Assembly (NCBI RefSeq): GCF_030272615.1
Contig: NC_081410.1
Location: forward strand, 225,357,415 to 225,421,414
Source of the DNA: Cryptomeria japonica
Taxonomy: Eukaryota; Streptophyta; Pinopsida; Cupressales; Cupressaceae
DNA length: 64,000 nt
Reading direction: 5' to 3'
The notes under the pieces were generated by a model that was not told the origin of the DNA, did not search any database, and saw nothing but the letters and a program-made list of their open reading frames with translations. The first letter of the stretch is position 1, and each line of letters starts with the position of its first letter. Shown piece after piece: positions 34,998 to 46,293 of the stretch. Position numbers and translations under genes: made by a program.

Positions 34998-37900
34998 TTA
35001 CTCTTTAACCTCCCTTTTACAATGAGTTTCTCCAATATATTTAACATCATTCTCTAAATTGACCCCTTCATTAGCTAAGAGGTCCGCTACCTTATTGCCT
35101 TCTCTTAGAGTATGAGTTATGCTAACACTAACATAGTTATTTAACAAATATTTAGCACTTTTAACTAAGTTAGTAATATTCCAAGAAACAAAGCTTGTAC
35201 CTTTGAGGGCTTGGATGATGTTTAAGGAGTCCCCTTCGAGCCAAATTTTTTTGAAATTGAATCCCTGAGCAAGCTAGAGGCATTTTAGCATGGCCAGAGC
35301 TTCAGCCACATGATTATTTTGGGCCCCAAAAGGAGAAGCAAAAGCTGCAATGCAGACTCCTTGAGCATTTCTGATAACTCCTCCACCACCAGACTTCCCA
35401 GGGTTGCCCTTAGCCGCCCCATCAAAATTTACCTTTATCCAATCATGATTAGGAAAGTGTCAAACAATATTATCTCTCCTATTCTTATTGTTAGGTCTGC
35501 AGAATTTATGTATTAGGTTCCATTCAATGAGGATATCTTTTTCTATATCATTCATATCAGTAATAAACCATTGGTTATTGTTCTTGTGAGGAATATTGAT
35601 GTTCTCTTTTATGGCCCTGTAGATTTTTTCAAAAACCACTTGAGAGCTACACTTAGCTTCCCTAAATATTCTGTTATTTCTTTCTTTCCAAATGCCCCAA
35701 CAAATCATGGGGAGGGTCAAGGACCAAAGGTTCTTGATAAGCTGGCATTTAGTGGGTAAATTCCATTGCCAGATAATATCCTTGATACTCTTGTTCATAA
35801 CCCAACTAACTTTCCATTTCTCCCACATTTTACACCAAATTTCCCAGGTAAAGGAGAAATGAAAAAAGAGATGATCAATTGATTCTTCCTCTTTCTGGCA
35901 TAGCTCGCATCTATTAGGGAATTTAAAACCTCTTCGAACCAAATTGTCAAGAGTAAGGATACTATTGTGAGAAGCAATCCAAAATAAAATATTGACTTTA
36001 GGGATCAGGATGTTGTTCCAAACTTTACTCCAAATGGGATTACTGGTCTGAGAAAAAATGTTTTTGTAGGCTGAAGCAACTGTAAATTCACCTGTAGGAT
36101 TACTTTTCCAGAGAAAAACATCATCATAGTCTTTGTTAAGGGAAAAGGACAACAACTCCTTCTAGAGTAAGGAAAAACCAGAATGAATAACATCAAGCCT
36201 CACCCATTTGTCTTCCTTCCAGTAGTCACACACCATAAGCCCAAACCTCCTTTTACATTCCTCAATAAGTTGACTATTGTCTTGATCATAAAGAGCTTCA
36301 TTCTTCATCCAAGGGTCCTCCCAAAACATTATTTTGTCACCTTTTCCAAGGACCCATCCATCTCCAACTTTGGCCACTTTTATGGATTTGATAATACTAT
36401 TCCAAATGAAGGATCCAACAGGAATGTCTTCAGAGTCAAGGACCCCTTGGATGGGCTGATTCTGAATATATTTATCAAACCATATTTGATTCCAATCTTT
36501 CTTGGTATCATAAGCTCTCCATAATTGTTTAGCTAGAAGAGCTTTGTTAAAGGTTTTTAGAGCTTTAATCCCCAAACCACCTTTGTTCTTTGGTCTACAA
36601 ACTTTGTCCCAAGCAACCAAGGATATCCTCTTTTTTTCTTCAACTCTTAACCATAAAAATCTCTTCTGGATTCTTTCCAATGCCTCAGCAAATTTAGCTG
36701 GGATACCAAATAAACTGAGGGCATAAACAGGGAGGTTCTAGAGAGTAGCTTGAAGGAGTTGCAATTTTCTAGCCTAAGAAAAAATAGAACCTTTCCATCC
36801 AACAAGTTTTTTGTTGAATTTATCAATGATCATATTCCAAAAGGAGTTCGGGGTAGTTAAACCCAAGGGGAGACCCAGATAGGTGGAAGGGAGCATTTCC
36901 ACCTTTCAACCAATAATTTTAGCAATTTTCTATTGTCTTAAGACCAGAGTATTCATGAAATATATAGCCGATTTGTCCCAATTGACTTGCTGATCAATAG
37001 CCAAAGCATAAAAATTAAGAGTAGATTTGAAGGCTTCAACTTCCCTAATAGAAGAATATCCCATTAGGATAGTATCATTGACAAACTGATGATGAGAGCA
37101 AAAAACATTAGCAGAGGAAGGTTGAAGACCTTTGATGGTTTTACTCAATTTCAGATTGTGAATCAATCTGCTCATGCTCTTAGCCAAAATGGTGAAGAGA
37201 AGAGGAGATATAGGATCTCCTTGTCTGATCCCCCTTGACATTTTAAAGAATTTTGTAGGAGATCCATTAATCAGAATAGAGAACAAAGGAGTGGTGATCA
37301 TCTCTCTCATAATTTTGGTTATCTTTTCATCAAATCCAAAAGCCTCCATGATTCTAAAAAGAACATGCCACTCCACTCTATCATAAGCCTTCGCTAGATC
37401 CAACTTTATCAAGAAGCCTTCTTTTTTAGTAGAATTGAGGGAATGAATGTTCTCATGCACAAGAATGATAGAGTCCAAAATCTGCCTGCCAGGAACAAAA
37501 CCTTTCTGCTCCTTAGAGATTATGAAGGGGAGAATAGCCAAAATTCTAGTGGTCAGAACTTTAGATATGATCTTATAGAAAGAGTTACATAGACTTATTG
37601 GCCTAAATTTTCCCATAGAGTCTGCCCCAACAACCTTAGGGATTAGGGAAATAAATGTGGAGTTGAGTTCCTTAAGGATTCTTCTAGCTCCAAAAAATTC
37701 TTTAACCGCATTAACCGTGTCTTCTCCCACAATATGCCAGAATTCCTGGAAGAAAAACATAGGGAAACCATCAGGACCCGGGGCTTTATCCCCTTGAAAT
37801 GAAAAGATAGCTTTTTTAATTTCTCCAACAGACGGGATAGAAGATAGGGCCTTATTCTGAATAGGATTAATGATCTTAGGAATGATATTGACCAAATTGT

Positions 37901-38430
37901 GTTGGCGGGTATGATCAATGTCCTTGCTACTAGTGAGGAGCTGATTGAAGAACCTGATAGCTTCATCCCTAATTTCCTCCTTATTAAGAAGAGTTATGTC
38001 CTCTACAATAAGTTTAGAAATTCGGTTCGCTGCTTTGTGTTTTAAAGATGTCATATGGAAAAATTTAGTGTTTCTGTCCCCAGCCTCTAGCCAGATCACC
38101 CTGCATCTCTGCCTCCAATAGATTTCTTCCCTAGAAATAATGTTGTGGAGTTTGACTAGAACATCATCTTCCATGGCTTTGGAATACTTTTTATAGCCAT
38201 CTTTCTGAATTGAATTTTGGATCTGATCCAACTCCTCCTTTAGCTTTTTCTTAGAATTAAAAATATCACCAAATACCTTCTTGTTCCATATCTTAATGTT
38301 GACTTTGATATTTTAAAGTTTTTTGGCAACTTTATACATGGAAGTTCCATTTACATCAATATTCCACCAGTTAGCAATAGATTTTTCAAGATTAGGGTGG
38401 GAAATCCACATCTTTTCAAACCTAAAAGGG
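34998..38430 (-). pseudogene. LINE2 ORF2, distal part: reverse transcriptase, zf-RVT and RNase H
   Basis: One frame from about 38.4 kb to TAA at 34998-35000. RT motifs: FISLIPK, FRPISLCNSFYKIISK, KGFVPGRQI, KLDLAKAYDRVEW, SRGIRQGDPISPLLF and QFVNDT, where the usual FADD is FVND, so one catalytic Asp is Asn. Next are WGG-type linker motifs (KNKGGLGIKAL), zf-RVT at about 35850-35950 (PNRCELC...DHLFFH) and RNase H at about 35000-35450 with FDGAAKGNPG, AEALAML, LEGDS and ADLLAN. Stops include 36162 and 35460. The frame differs from the endonuclease part, giving one frameshift near 38.4 kb. Confidence 0.9.
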
Positions 38431-39140
38431 AAGCTCTGATTATTCTTAAAATCTCAGCAACAAAAGAGATGGGATAATGGTCTGAACCAATTCTATTAAT
38501 AACAGAAAGGGAGCATCTATGGGAAAGAATCCAATCATTAGTGACGAGGGATCTATCAAGTCTTACCTGAATGAGATCTTCACCATCCCTTCGGTTAGAC
38601 CAAGTGTAGGATGCCCCATTGAGATCCATATCAATGAGGGCATTGATATTAATAAAGTTCATCAAGTCAGATCTGTTGTCTAGTTGAGCATGAATACCCC
38701 CATATTTACCAATGTCTTGCAGAGGAGTATTGAAATGTTCCATCACAACCCAGCTATTCAAAGGGAAAGATTTTCTTTTTTGCTGAATTTTAGCCTAGAA
38801 TTTGCTTCTAGCAGATTTAGAGTTAGGGGCATAGATATTAGTAATAACACATTCCTTTCCATCAAAGATGCTTTTAGCTTTCAAGGATAAAATATTGCCA
38901 TCAACATCAATCATTTCTCCAGAGATGGTTTTCTTGTTCCAGAAAATTGCAACCCCTCTAGATGCTCCATTCGAGCTACTGCCACAAACTCCTCCAAATT
39001 TAAAGAAGTTTAATTTCTCCACTTTCTCTTTACTCATTTTGGTTTCCTGTACTAGGATAATATCTAGATTTTGATCTCAAATGAGGTTCCGTAATATATG
39101 TTGTTTATTGAGACCATTTAGGCCTCTGATGGAAGCCTGA
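38351..39140 (-). pseudogene. LINE2 ORF2, proximal part: apurinic-type endonuclease
   Basis: It starts near ASIRGLNGLNKQ, has LDIILVQETKM with the catalytic Glu, GVAIFWNKK, NIYAP, and YTWSNRRDG followed by LDRSLV and SDHYPI with the catalytic His. The GDFN motif is EHFN, so the Asp is lost. Two or three in-frame stops are present. The endonuclease would nick target DNA to prime reverse transcription. It lies in the same reading frame as ORF1. Confidence 0.88.
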
Positions 39141-39196
39141 GGGCAGGATTCCTTTATAGCTCCCTGCCTCCCATCAGCTATGTTTTGCTTGCTCTC

Positions 39197-40825
39197 CTAG
39201 TCCCTATGCCATTTCATAGTTTTACGTCCCGGTGGGGATCTTGAAGCACCAAAATCAGCCTTGGACCTGGTTCTGGTTTTCAACCCATTAAGGCCTCCTA
39301 CCTTCTTAGTTTTTATTTTCTTTCCATTTCCTGTTATGTTTTCTTCTTGTTCTGCTCTAGTCTCATCTTGCATATTACTCCATAGTTCTCCTCTTTTCTG
39401 GGATGATGTAGGTGTATCAACTCCAATATTCTGGAATAACACATTTAAATTTACCTGAGGCGATCCAAACTTGTTGCTCCTTCCAAGTTTAATTTCATGT
39501 TCTTCAAATTCATCTAGGCACTATTCATCTTTTTTTGATATAGAATCTTGAAAGACCTCATGATGAGAGCCAATGATATTCTCAATATCACCATCTTCAA
39601 GTGTCTCTTCATTGATTTCATTCTCCTTCTCCTGTGTCTGTAGAGCCTCAAAGGTATTGACTGTTTTGATCTCAAAATCCCTAATTTCATTCTTTTTATT
39701 CTCCTTCATAGGGGGATTCTTAGGAAGGTCAGTTCTATCTCCTTCTGATGGTTCTGGTATATTAATAGAGCTTCCACTTTTTCCTTCTAACTTGTTACCT
39801 TCTTTGTTATTATTATTTTCTTTCTAGACCTGTTTGTGGGTATTTGTTATCACACATTTTTTAGGGTTGCTGGGACAAGCCTTAGCCCAGTGACCAACTT
39901 TTTGGAAAGAAAAGCACACAAAGGGGAGTGATTCGAACTCTATCGACTATTCCCATAATCCAAGTTTGGAGTTGATATCAATAGTGCTAGGAAGGTCCAT
40001 ATTCTATGAGATGTTGACACAGATACGTGCATAAACCAATCTCTTGCAAGCTACTGTTATTGGATCTATCGCAACAAGATTCCCAAAGGAGTTGGCGATT
40101 CCTGAGAAAACATCCTCCACCTAATATTCCAACGAAAAACCTGGTAGCCTTACCCAAACCAGAGCAATTTCAAAGAAAGAGTCATTGAGTTCCATGTTAG
40201 GAGACCATTTTCTCACAGATAAAGAAGATTTACCAAACATATAGGGACCACCACTTAAAGCAGCTTCCATATCTTCCCCACAAGAGAATGAGAATACAAA
40301 AATGCCTCTAGGTAGGGCAGAGACATCAACCTGACCTTTCATTCTCCATTTTCTCTTAATAAAAGACCTTACATCCTCAATATTAGGTCAAGGTCCAACA
40401 AACTTCCCCACCAAAGAAAAATCCATTAAAGAGATGCTATGATCGATAACTAAATTAGGAATCTCAATAGAAAGTTTACCCATTTTATTATCTGATATAT
40501 CTTTCACAAAGGGGAAAGATGATTTACCAGTCAGTTTTCTAGATGCTTTCCTTGCAAAAAGACTACTCCAGGGTTTGGAAACTTGCCCCTCCTTGATATT
40601 TTTTGAGTCAACTTTCACCGCCTCGGGGCTCGATTCTTGGGAATCTTTCAACTGTTTGCGGTCAGGGGGAGGGTCCTGTAGCTGTGGGTCCCCATCCTGT
40701 CTCCCATCCTCATCATCCATTGCTTGTCCTTGAGCTGCAGTGGATTTAGAACTAGAGGATCCAGCCTCGCTATTCCCTCCATTTCCTGATTTCAAATTTC
40801 CACATGCAAACGATGTTCCCTCCAT
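39197..40825 (-). pseudogene. LINE2 ORF1: DUF4283-type RNA-binding protein with zinc knuckle
   Basis: Start ATG 40825, with one frame to TAG at 39197-39199. The N-terminal 110 residues are low-complexity and acidic. A DUF4283-like region (about 40120-40450) has the motifs LVGKFVG, IKRKWRMKG, PRGIFVFSFSC and WVRLPGFSLEY. A zinc knuckle at about 39870-39915 reads CFSFQKVGHWAKAC, in which the second Cys is Phe. A charged tail follows. Five in-frame stops are present. In plant L1 elements this protein coats the LINE RNA. The final TAG is followed in the same frame by the endonuclease. Confidence 0.85.
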
Positions 40826-40863
40826 TTCCCGATCCTTGGTTGAAATTTGAAAATACTTGAGCA

Positions 40864-40878
40864 GATGTTGACTTTGTT
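40864..40878 (+). repeat. LINE2 target-site duplication, right copy
   Basis: GATGTTGACTTTGTT, identical to 32916-32930. Confidence 0.97.
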
Positions 40879-41991
40879 ATCATACCTTCTTCTGAGAAAT
40901 TTCATGTGAAGTTGGGCTATCCTTGGCTATCTTCTATTGCTTCTCCAATACACAAGTGTCTGAAATTTCCTTACAATAGAGTAATCATAACCATGAATTA
41001 TAGCCTATTTCATCCATCCAAAAGAAGCCCCGGTGTTCCTATTGATCTCTTTTGGCCTAAACAATTTCAATCTCTTCCATCAAGGAGCGATGCTCTTTTT
41101 CAATCTTCTCAAAAATGGAAGAACGATATGATATTATCCTTGAGTCAACCTAGATCTCCAACACTTGACATTCCTATTATTCTTCAATATGAGGTTCTTC
41201 CCCTCATGGATAGAACTATTTTCCCTCCTAAGGAATGTTTTCAACCTATACGTATGGATGTGACTTTACTTTCTCTTAAGGAGAACAACAATATTCTTCC
41301 TAAGGTTAGATCTATACCTCCTCCTCATGATGGACCTAGTCTCCTTCCTACACCTAGTATTCCTCCTTTCTATGGCGTAGTTCCACCTCCTTCCTCTTAT
41401 CAAGAGAAGAGGCTTGCTTCTCCCCTTATTCAACCTAAAAGACCTCAACCTAAACCTTAAACTATCAAGGAGAGAAATATTCCTACTTTTTTAAGTATTC
41501 CTTCTCCTTCTCAACCTTCCACTAAGACTCGATAGAATCGTTGTGCGAGAGAACACCGACTAATATTCCGTATTCAAGCTCGTGAAGCCATCCCTCAAAA
41601 TACTCAATCTCCTTAGACTCCAACAATTGACATGATTCCCTTTTCTCCTAAGCAAGATATTCAGCCAACATCTCCAAATCATAAGTTGCACAAAACGTGT
41701 GATGGTTTTACTCCTCTTCGTGTTCTTGCTCCTCTTTCTCTAAACTTTGATGAAGAAAGGGGTGAAAATGTTATTCATAATAGCAATACAACTCCTAATG
41801 CTTCTGATAGTGAGTATGTGTATGTTGATGTGGACAAGCATTTATTGGATGAGTTTTCACAAACCCTAATCCTAGCTCTTAGAATTGAACAAAGTGACTT
41901 ACAACATGAGCATAGTCCTTGTTTGGATCTTGTTATAGCTTCATTTATTGTGCTTTATGTCACTCCTCTGGCATGTTGCTTGCCTTCTTGA
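40864..41991 (+). pseudogene. G2 protease C-terminus and proline-rich tail
   Basis: It continues the frame cut at 32930. IIPSSEKFHVKLGYPWL and IASPIHKCLKFP are the conserved C-terminal part of Ty3/gypsy proteases of this branch. A long Pro/Ser-rich segment follows with stops at 41458, 41533 and 41614, then an acidic piece (YVYVDVDKHLLDEF) ending TGA 41989. Where an autonomous relative would have reverse transcriptase there is none, and no RT, RNase H or integrase motif appears before the 3' LTR. Confidence 0.75.
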
Positions 41992-42775
41992 AATAGTGAT
42001 CAGGAAGATTGAGAGGCAGATGTCATGCTAGATTAGCAATATTAGTAGTGCAGATCTTTCTCTCTCTCTCCTTTCTTTCTCTTTTGTGACCATTCTTCTA
42101 TGTGTATCCCTATTCTTCTATTGTTCCCTTAATGTCTACTTGGGGACAATGAAAAGCATTGAGATCTTTTCTTGGTATGTTTTCATGTTGACTCAAAAGA
42201 CATCCTCTCTTCCCTTTCTTCTAAGGTAGTGTCCCTCTTTGGGGAATGATGATTATTAAATGCATATACATACATGATATACATGAGTTATCATACAATA
42301 TACTGAAACTGAGGAAAGCAACACTACCTTGTGTTTTGTGTTTATAATCCTTGGGTTTATTCCTCGATTGGGGGCTAAATCCTTGTGATAACATGCTCCC
42401 TTTGTTCTCTATCTCTTGGTTGTATCCTACCTTAAAGCAATCACTATCGATAAGGCGCACACGATCGCTTTAATGTGAGGGCATACACTCTGCTCATATT
42501 TTCCTTCTTTGATACTTAGAATTACTTAGTGAACTTTGTTTTGGTTTGTAATCTTTAGTATCCTTGATTTCATGACTCATAGTGAAGGGAAATTTTCTAC
42601 TTGTAGTCACTGTTCTCCCTTTCTCAATCTTCCCTTTTACTTTTTCAATCGAAGTCGTAAGATCCTAAGTCCATTGTGGGCTTGGCACATCTTGCCTCCT
42701 TAACATGGTAAAAGTCTTTCACTCTTGTTTCCTTGTACTTTACCAATAGTATTGGCATACACTTATACTCCTGCT
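41992..42775 (+). other. G2 3' untranslated region, no gene seen
   Basis: T/C-rich sequence between the last G2 stop and the polypurine tract. The short minus-strand frame at 42221-42460 has no domain support. Confidence 0.6.
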
Positions 42776-42790
42776 AAAGTGGGGGATAAA
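42776..42790 (+). other. G2 polypurine tract
   Basis: AAAGTGGGGGATAAA immediately before TGTAGTGTCA at 42791. Confidence 0.85.
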
Positions 42791-43671
42791 TGTAGTGTCA
42801 TAAAATTGCAACCCTAGCAATTTTTTACTATATTAGGGTCCTAACGCATGCGAGATCAAATCCTTTATCGTGATCGGAGACCGGAGATTTCTCAAACCTT
42901 AGAAACAACTTGTTTCTTGGTCTTTGCACCACCCCGTCCACACTCTTCCCTTGAGAAAGGGATAGGATAGGGGCATGGCACCACTATCCCCCCTTAGATA
43001 GGGGTGTGGTACCCCTATCCCTGCCCTATTTTGGGATAGGACCCTTCCTAGGGTTGCATTGTTGGTTGTGCATTAGGCGGGAAACTCCCCCAATGTCAGC
43101 CTGTAACAAAAATTAGTTTCATTAACCCTAATTGACATGTATTTAAGAGGAATTTGCCCTCTCATTTTCATAAGGTTCAATAAGGTAAAAATTGATGATT
43201 AAGCATTCAAGAGCATTCAAGCATTCTTTTCTAGCATTGAGCATTCTCAAGTCTCCCTTCAAGGCTAGGTTTTGCATTCAAGTCAAGGATTCAACCATTG
43301 AAGAGGAGATCGATTTTAACATTCAATTTCACCCAAGCATTTCTATCACCATTGCTATCACAACCTCCCTTGAGGTGATTGACAATTCAGTCTTTCATTT
43401 ACATCTACTTGCAAGTACTTTCTTTCATTACTTGGTTAATTCCAAAACTGGGGTTTGACCTAAAGGCAAACCCCCAATCCCAACCCATTTTACTCTCTTT
43501 TATGTGTGTAGGTTGTAGGTGTGCAACTGTACTTTCAGATTTGGGCTCCATTTGTAGAGGCAGAAAAACCCTTTTCATTTTGTGGATTTTTTGGAGGATC
43601 GTGTACATTCCCTCCATGGTCTAGGCAACTTTTCCTCAAATTCACAGGACGACTTCGTCTTGACATATTAA
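42791..43671 (+). repeat. G2 3' LTR, truncated by C3
   Basis: It matches 28269-29170 of the 5' LTR, then stops at GACATATTAA where C3 begins. The missing last ~330 bp should lie beyond C3 to the right of the window. Confidence 0.85.
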
Positions 43672-44008
43672 TTTTGGCATTATGGATGAATTGATTATGT
43701 GTTGCATTTATGTTTTTGCATTGTTGTCAACACTAACTGTTATGGCTGGTTACCAACAAACAAGTTTTGGTTACTGATAGAAGATCCAGTGTTACTGAGA
43801 GAAGAGACTATTTGTTGGACACTTCCGACATGTTTGGATCTATGGAATATGTTTGGTTACATGTGGTACATGATTCTAGAGAATGTTTTGGTTAGTTCCT
43901 ATTGAATTGGTAATCGGATGCTATCATACACTCTTGTAAACCCTTACCGGCATTGGTTTAAGGCTCTACCGACATAGCTTTCACCGAGGAATCTTGACAG
44001 GATGCATA
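43672..44008 (+). repeat. C3 5' LTR, first fragment
   Basis: It aligns with 62378-62752, except that the 3' LTR carries an extra copy of a CTTAC(C/T)GGTATTGG segment. It ends GCATA, the target of N. Confidence 0.9.
44004..44008 (+). repeat. N target-site duplication, left copy
   Basis: GCATA. The right copy at 50691-50695 is ACATA, with one substitution. The intact C3 3' LTR has GCATAATTGG here. Confidence 0.85.
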
Positions 44009-44803
44009 TGTTGGCAAATGCACACTCCAATGAGAAATTGTAGGTGATTGAGGGTATTGTCATTGATGGAAACCTTAAAATAATGTGATACCAGTAGGAA
44101 GACATAGGAACTAGCACCGACAGACTCTACACTAGCATACAGATCACCGACACCAAAAGAAAGATTACCGGCACCTTGACCGACAAGAATGTTGTATAAA
44201 TATACTTTGTAATTAATTGTAAAATATTTTGTAAGACGACTTGGTGGATTTTAATATGACTCATATATGTATGAGATCATTGTAGATCATTTAGGAGATA
44301 GAGAGATGGATGGATTAATGCAAACCAAATATGTGAATTGTAAGGCAGATATAGGATAAGGGTTTATGTATGTAGTAGAGCTTAAACTGGTATTGAATCT
44401 AGCATAGTGGATGCTGATCTGAAGTAGTACAAGACATTGGATTTGTATAATCCATTTGTAAGTCAGTGTGACTTCTTTGTATTTGAGCAGTGAGCTCTAG
44501 GCACTTGGCCTTCCTGCATGTGTAGGCCCCTATTGTAAGCAGTAATATTCTCTTATTGGCTAGTAAGTGAATATTGTGGGTCACAAATCCCACCGAGGTT
44601 TTTCCCACACTGGGTTTCCTCGTTAAAAATACTATGTTATGGTGTGTCTCTTATGTTGTGGTTGCTATTCTTATTTACTGCATTATTTTTGGTTTACTGG
44701 TACACAGTTTTGATATGCTTTTCATGTTATAAGTTAAGGAAATTATTATACCGGTCAGTTACTGATTCACTCCCCCCTCTTAGTATCTTTGGGAATCCTA
44801 ACA
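44009..44803 (+). repeat. N 5' LTR
   Basis: TGTTGGCAAATGCACACTCC at the start and GGGAATCCTAACA at the end. It aligns throughout with 49898-50690 with scattered substitutions, denser in the first 200 bp. Confidence 0.95.
44195..44202 (+). promoter_or_regulatory. N LTR TATA box
   Basis: TATAAATA, conserved at 50084-50091 in the other LTR, about 190 bp into the LTR. A plausible RNA polymerase II promoter for the element. Confidence 0.6.
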
Positions 44804-44805
44804 AT

Positions 44806-44818
44806 TGGTATCAGAGCC
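44806..44818 (+). other. N primer-binding site
   Basis: TGGTATCAGAGCC, 2 bp after the 5' LTR, complementary to initiator-Met tRNA. Confidence 0.93.
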
Positions 44819-44874
44819 TGGTCCTCTATTTTCAAAAGCATAACAACTTGAGGAAGATCTTGACGCCGGTAGAG

Positions 44875-45987
44875 ATGGAAAATTTGAGAAAGCAATTGGA
44901 AATAACTCTTTCAGACTATGATGCAGAAAAGGTGAAGAATATCAAACTTGAGGATGATCTCAAGGCTACATGGGATATTATTCGAGGACTTCAAGAAAAT
45001 TTCACTATAGCAAGGAATAAAAGAAGAGAACTTTGTGAAAAGATGCAAAATGATGAAGATGAAAAGGAAACTCTTAATGATCTGGTGAACCAACTGAGAC
45101 AAGATAATTGTACAATGAAGAATGAGATGCAAGATATGACTATGAGATTTTGTAAAGAAATTGAAGATAGAAAGAAGAATGAAGATGATTTGGCTAGAAG
45201 ACTAAATGATGCTAGAAATGAAAACACAAGACTCAGTCATGAAAATGATATGTTGAAGACAGATTTGATGCATACACAAAATGACAGAATTGAACTCATG
45301 AGACAGAAAGAAATGTTGGAGAGTGAACTGACTGCTGCAAATCAGCACAAGGAGAAATTCAAGAAAAGTTTAGAAGAACTTGTTGACATGCTGAAGAATT
45401 AGAAACCTAATGGTGATACAAATGGCCTTGGCTTTGAAATTGGTGAAAGCTCTGGTACTGCAAACAATCATGATCATAGTAAACTGGTAAGACAACCTAA
45501 TGCTTACAAATTTAATGGGAAATGCTTTACTTGTAAAAAGTATGGTCATAGAGCAAATCAGTGTAGATCTAGAAATTATCAGAACACTAATACACTCATC
45601 GGTCAATGTTCTAAATGCAACAAAATTGGTCATAATTTAGAAAACTGAAGAATGAATGTAAGATGTTATGTTTGTGGAAGATTTGGACACTTATATAATC
45701 AATGTAGAACACATACTGGCATAGGATATGAGAAAGCTAATTAGAAAAACAATGTGACTTGCTATGCTTGAAACAAAATTGGACATATTGGAAAATTTTG
45801 TAGAAGCAAGACTTCACCAACAAATAATAAAGGACCCAATTTGAAAGGTAAAGAAAAAGTTGAAGAGGTAAAGCAAGAATTCTCAAAACAATGGATTAGA
45901 AAGTCAGATCATAATATTGATGGGAATACTCCTTCATCAGTAGAACAAAGTATCATTCCACCGGTAGGAGACTCTTCATCTAATTAA
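44875..45987 (+). pseudogene. gag: N gag-like protein: coiled coil and four zinc knuckles
   Basis: One frame of 370 codons plus stop from ATG 44875. Residues 1-176 are a continuous charged coiled coil instead of the UBN2-type capsid region seen in C3. After TAG 45403 come four CCHC knuckles: CFTCKKYGHRANQC, CSKCNKIGHNLEN(stop), CYVCGRFGHLYNQC and CYA(stop)NKIGHIGKFC. In two of them the stop, TGA, stands exactly at a zinc-binding Cys. A basic tail ends at TAA 45985. The knuckles imply RNA binding and packaging. The coiled coil may provide assembly. The earlier ATG at 44644 lies in the LTR and is not a likely start. Confidence 0.75.
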
Positions 45988-46293
45988 AGGAAAATATTTT
46001 GGGGGTTTAGCAAAAAACTAAAAAAAACATGCTAACATACCCTCGGTTGATGGTGAGAAGTTGAAATTACTTCTTTACCAGAAGATGAGTTAAGTTGTGA
46101 CTTAACCGGCAAGCATTAAATGTGCTAGTTGGAGAAAATAACATTATAAAGTAAGTGTTTTGGCTCTTTTTCATTCACCGAGCATTCAAATCTTCGAGAG
46201 CGCGAAAATTCCTGAGTGAAGGCATCCTTAGCGAAGAAGTGAAGCAGTTCATCCAAGAACTCATCCTTAAGGAAGATTTAGGTATTTATAACT
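45988..46293 (+). other. N spacer between gag-like ORF and accessory ORF
   Basis: No gene seen. The two ORFs are in the same frame but separated by several stops in 306 bp. Could hold a splice site or internal start region, which cannot be decided here. Confidence 0.5.

Larger units (their letters stand above)
32931..40863 (-). mobile_element. LINE2: nearly full-length L1-type LINE with ORF1, ORF2 and a third ORF
   Basis: The order on the minus strand is ORF1 (DUF4283-like region and zinc knuckle), endonuclease, reverse transcriptase, zf-RVT, RNase H, a 300-bp gap, ORF3 and a 3' end TTAATCAAA shared with LINE1. A perfect 15-bp target duplication flanks it. The length is 7933 bp, with only 38 bp before the ORF1 ATG, so the 5' end may be slightly short. 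This copy is broken by nonsense mutations, lost catalytic residues and one frameshift near 38.4 kb. Confidence 0.95.
28269..43671 (+). mobile_element. G2: non-autonomous Ty3/gypsy-like element (gag and protease only)
   Basis: 5' LTR 28269-29495, primer-site candidate, leader, gag and protease frame split by LINE2, proline-rich C-terminal part, polypurine tract, 3' LTR from 42791. With LINE2 and one target copy removed, the internal region is about 5.3 kb and reaches a stop at 41989 without any reverse transcriptase, RNase H or integrase motif. The gag style (WYFSLPSYSITSF, CQFH..PGH..EKC) resembles the Tat/Ogre branch of Ty3/gypsy. The 3' LTR is interrupted by C3 at 43672, so the right end is not in the window. 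Confidence 0.8.

Noticed and set aside
30683-41991. G2 as an integrated plant pararetrovirus
   Set aside because: It has LTRs, a tRNA-type primer site and a purine tract, and no movement-protein or RT motif. Protease and gag resemble Ty3/gypsy.
44804-44818. TGGTATCAGAGC sites as tRNA gene fragments
   Set aside because: They occur only next to LTR ends, in the orientation of a primer-binding site, without the rest of a tRNA.
45640-45780. TGA read as cysteine, or stop removal by U-to-C RNA editing
   Set aside because: Plant nuclear genes use the standard code, and U-to-C editing is known from organelles of some land plants. Ordinary mutation of dead elements explains the stops.
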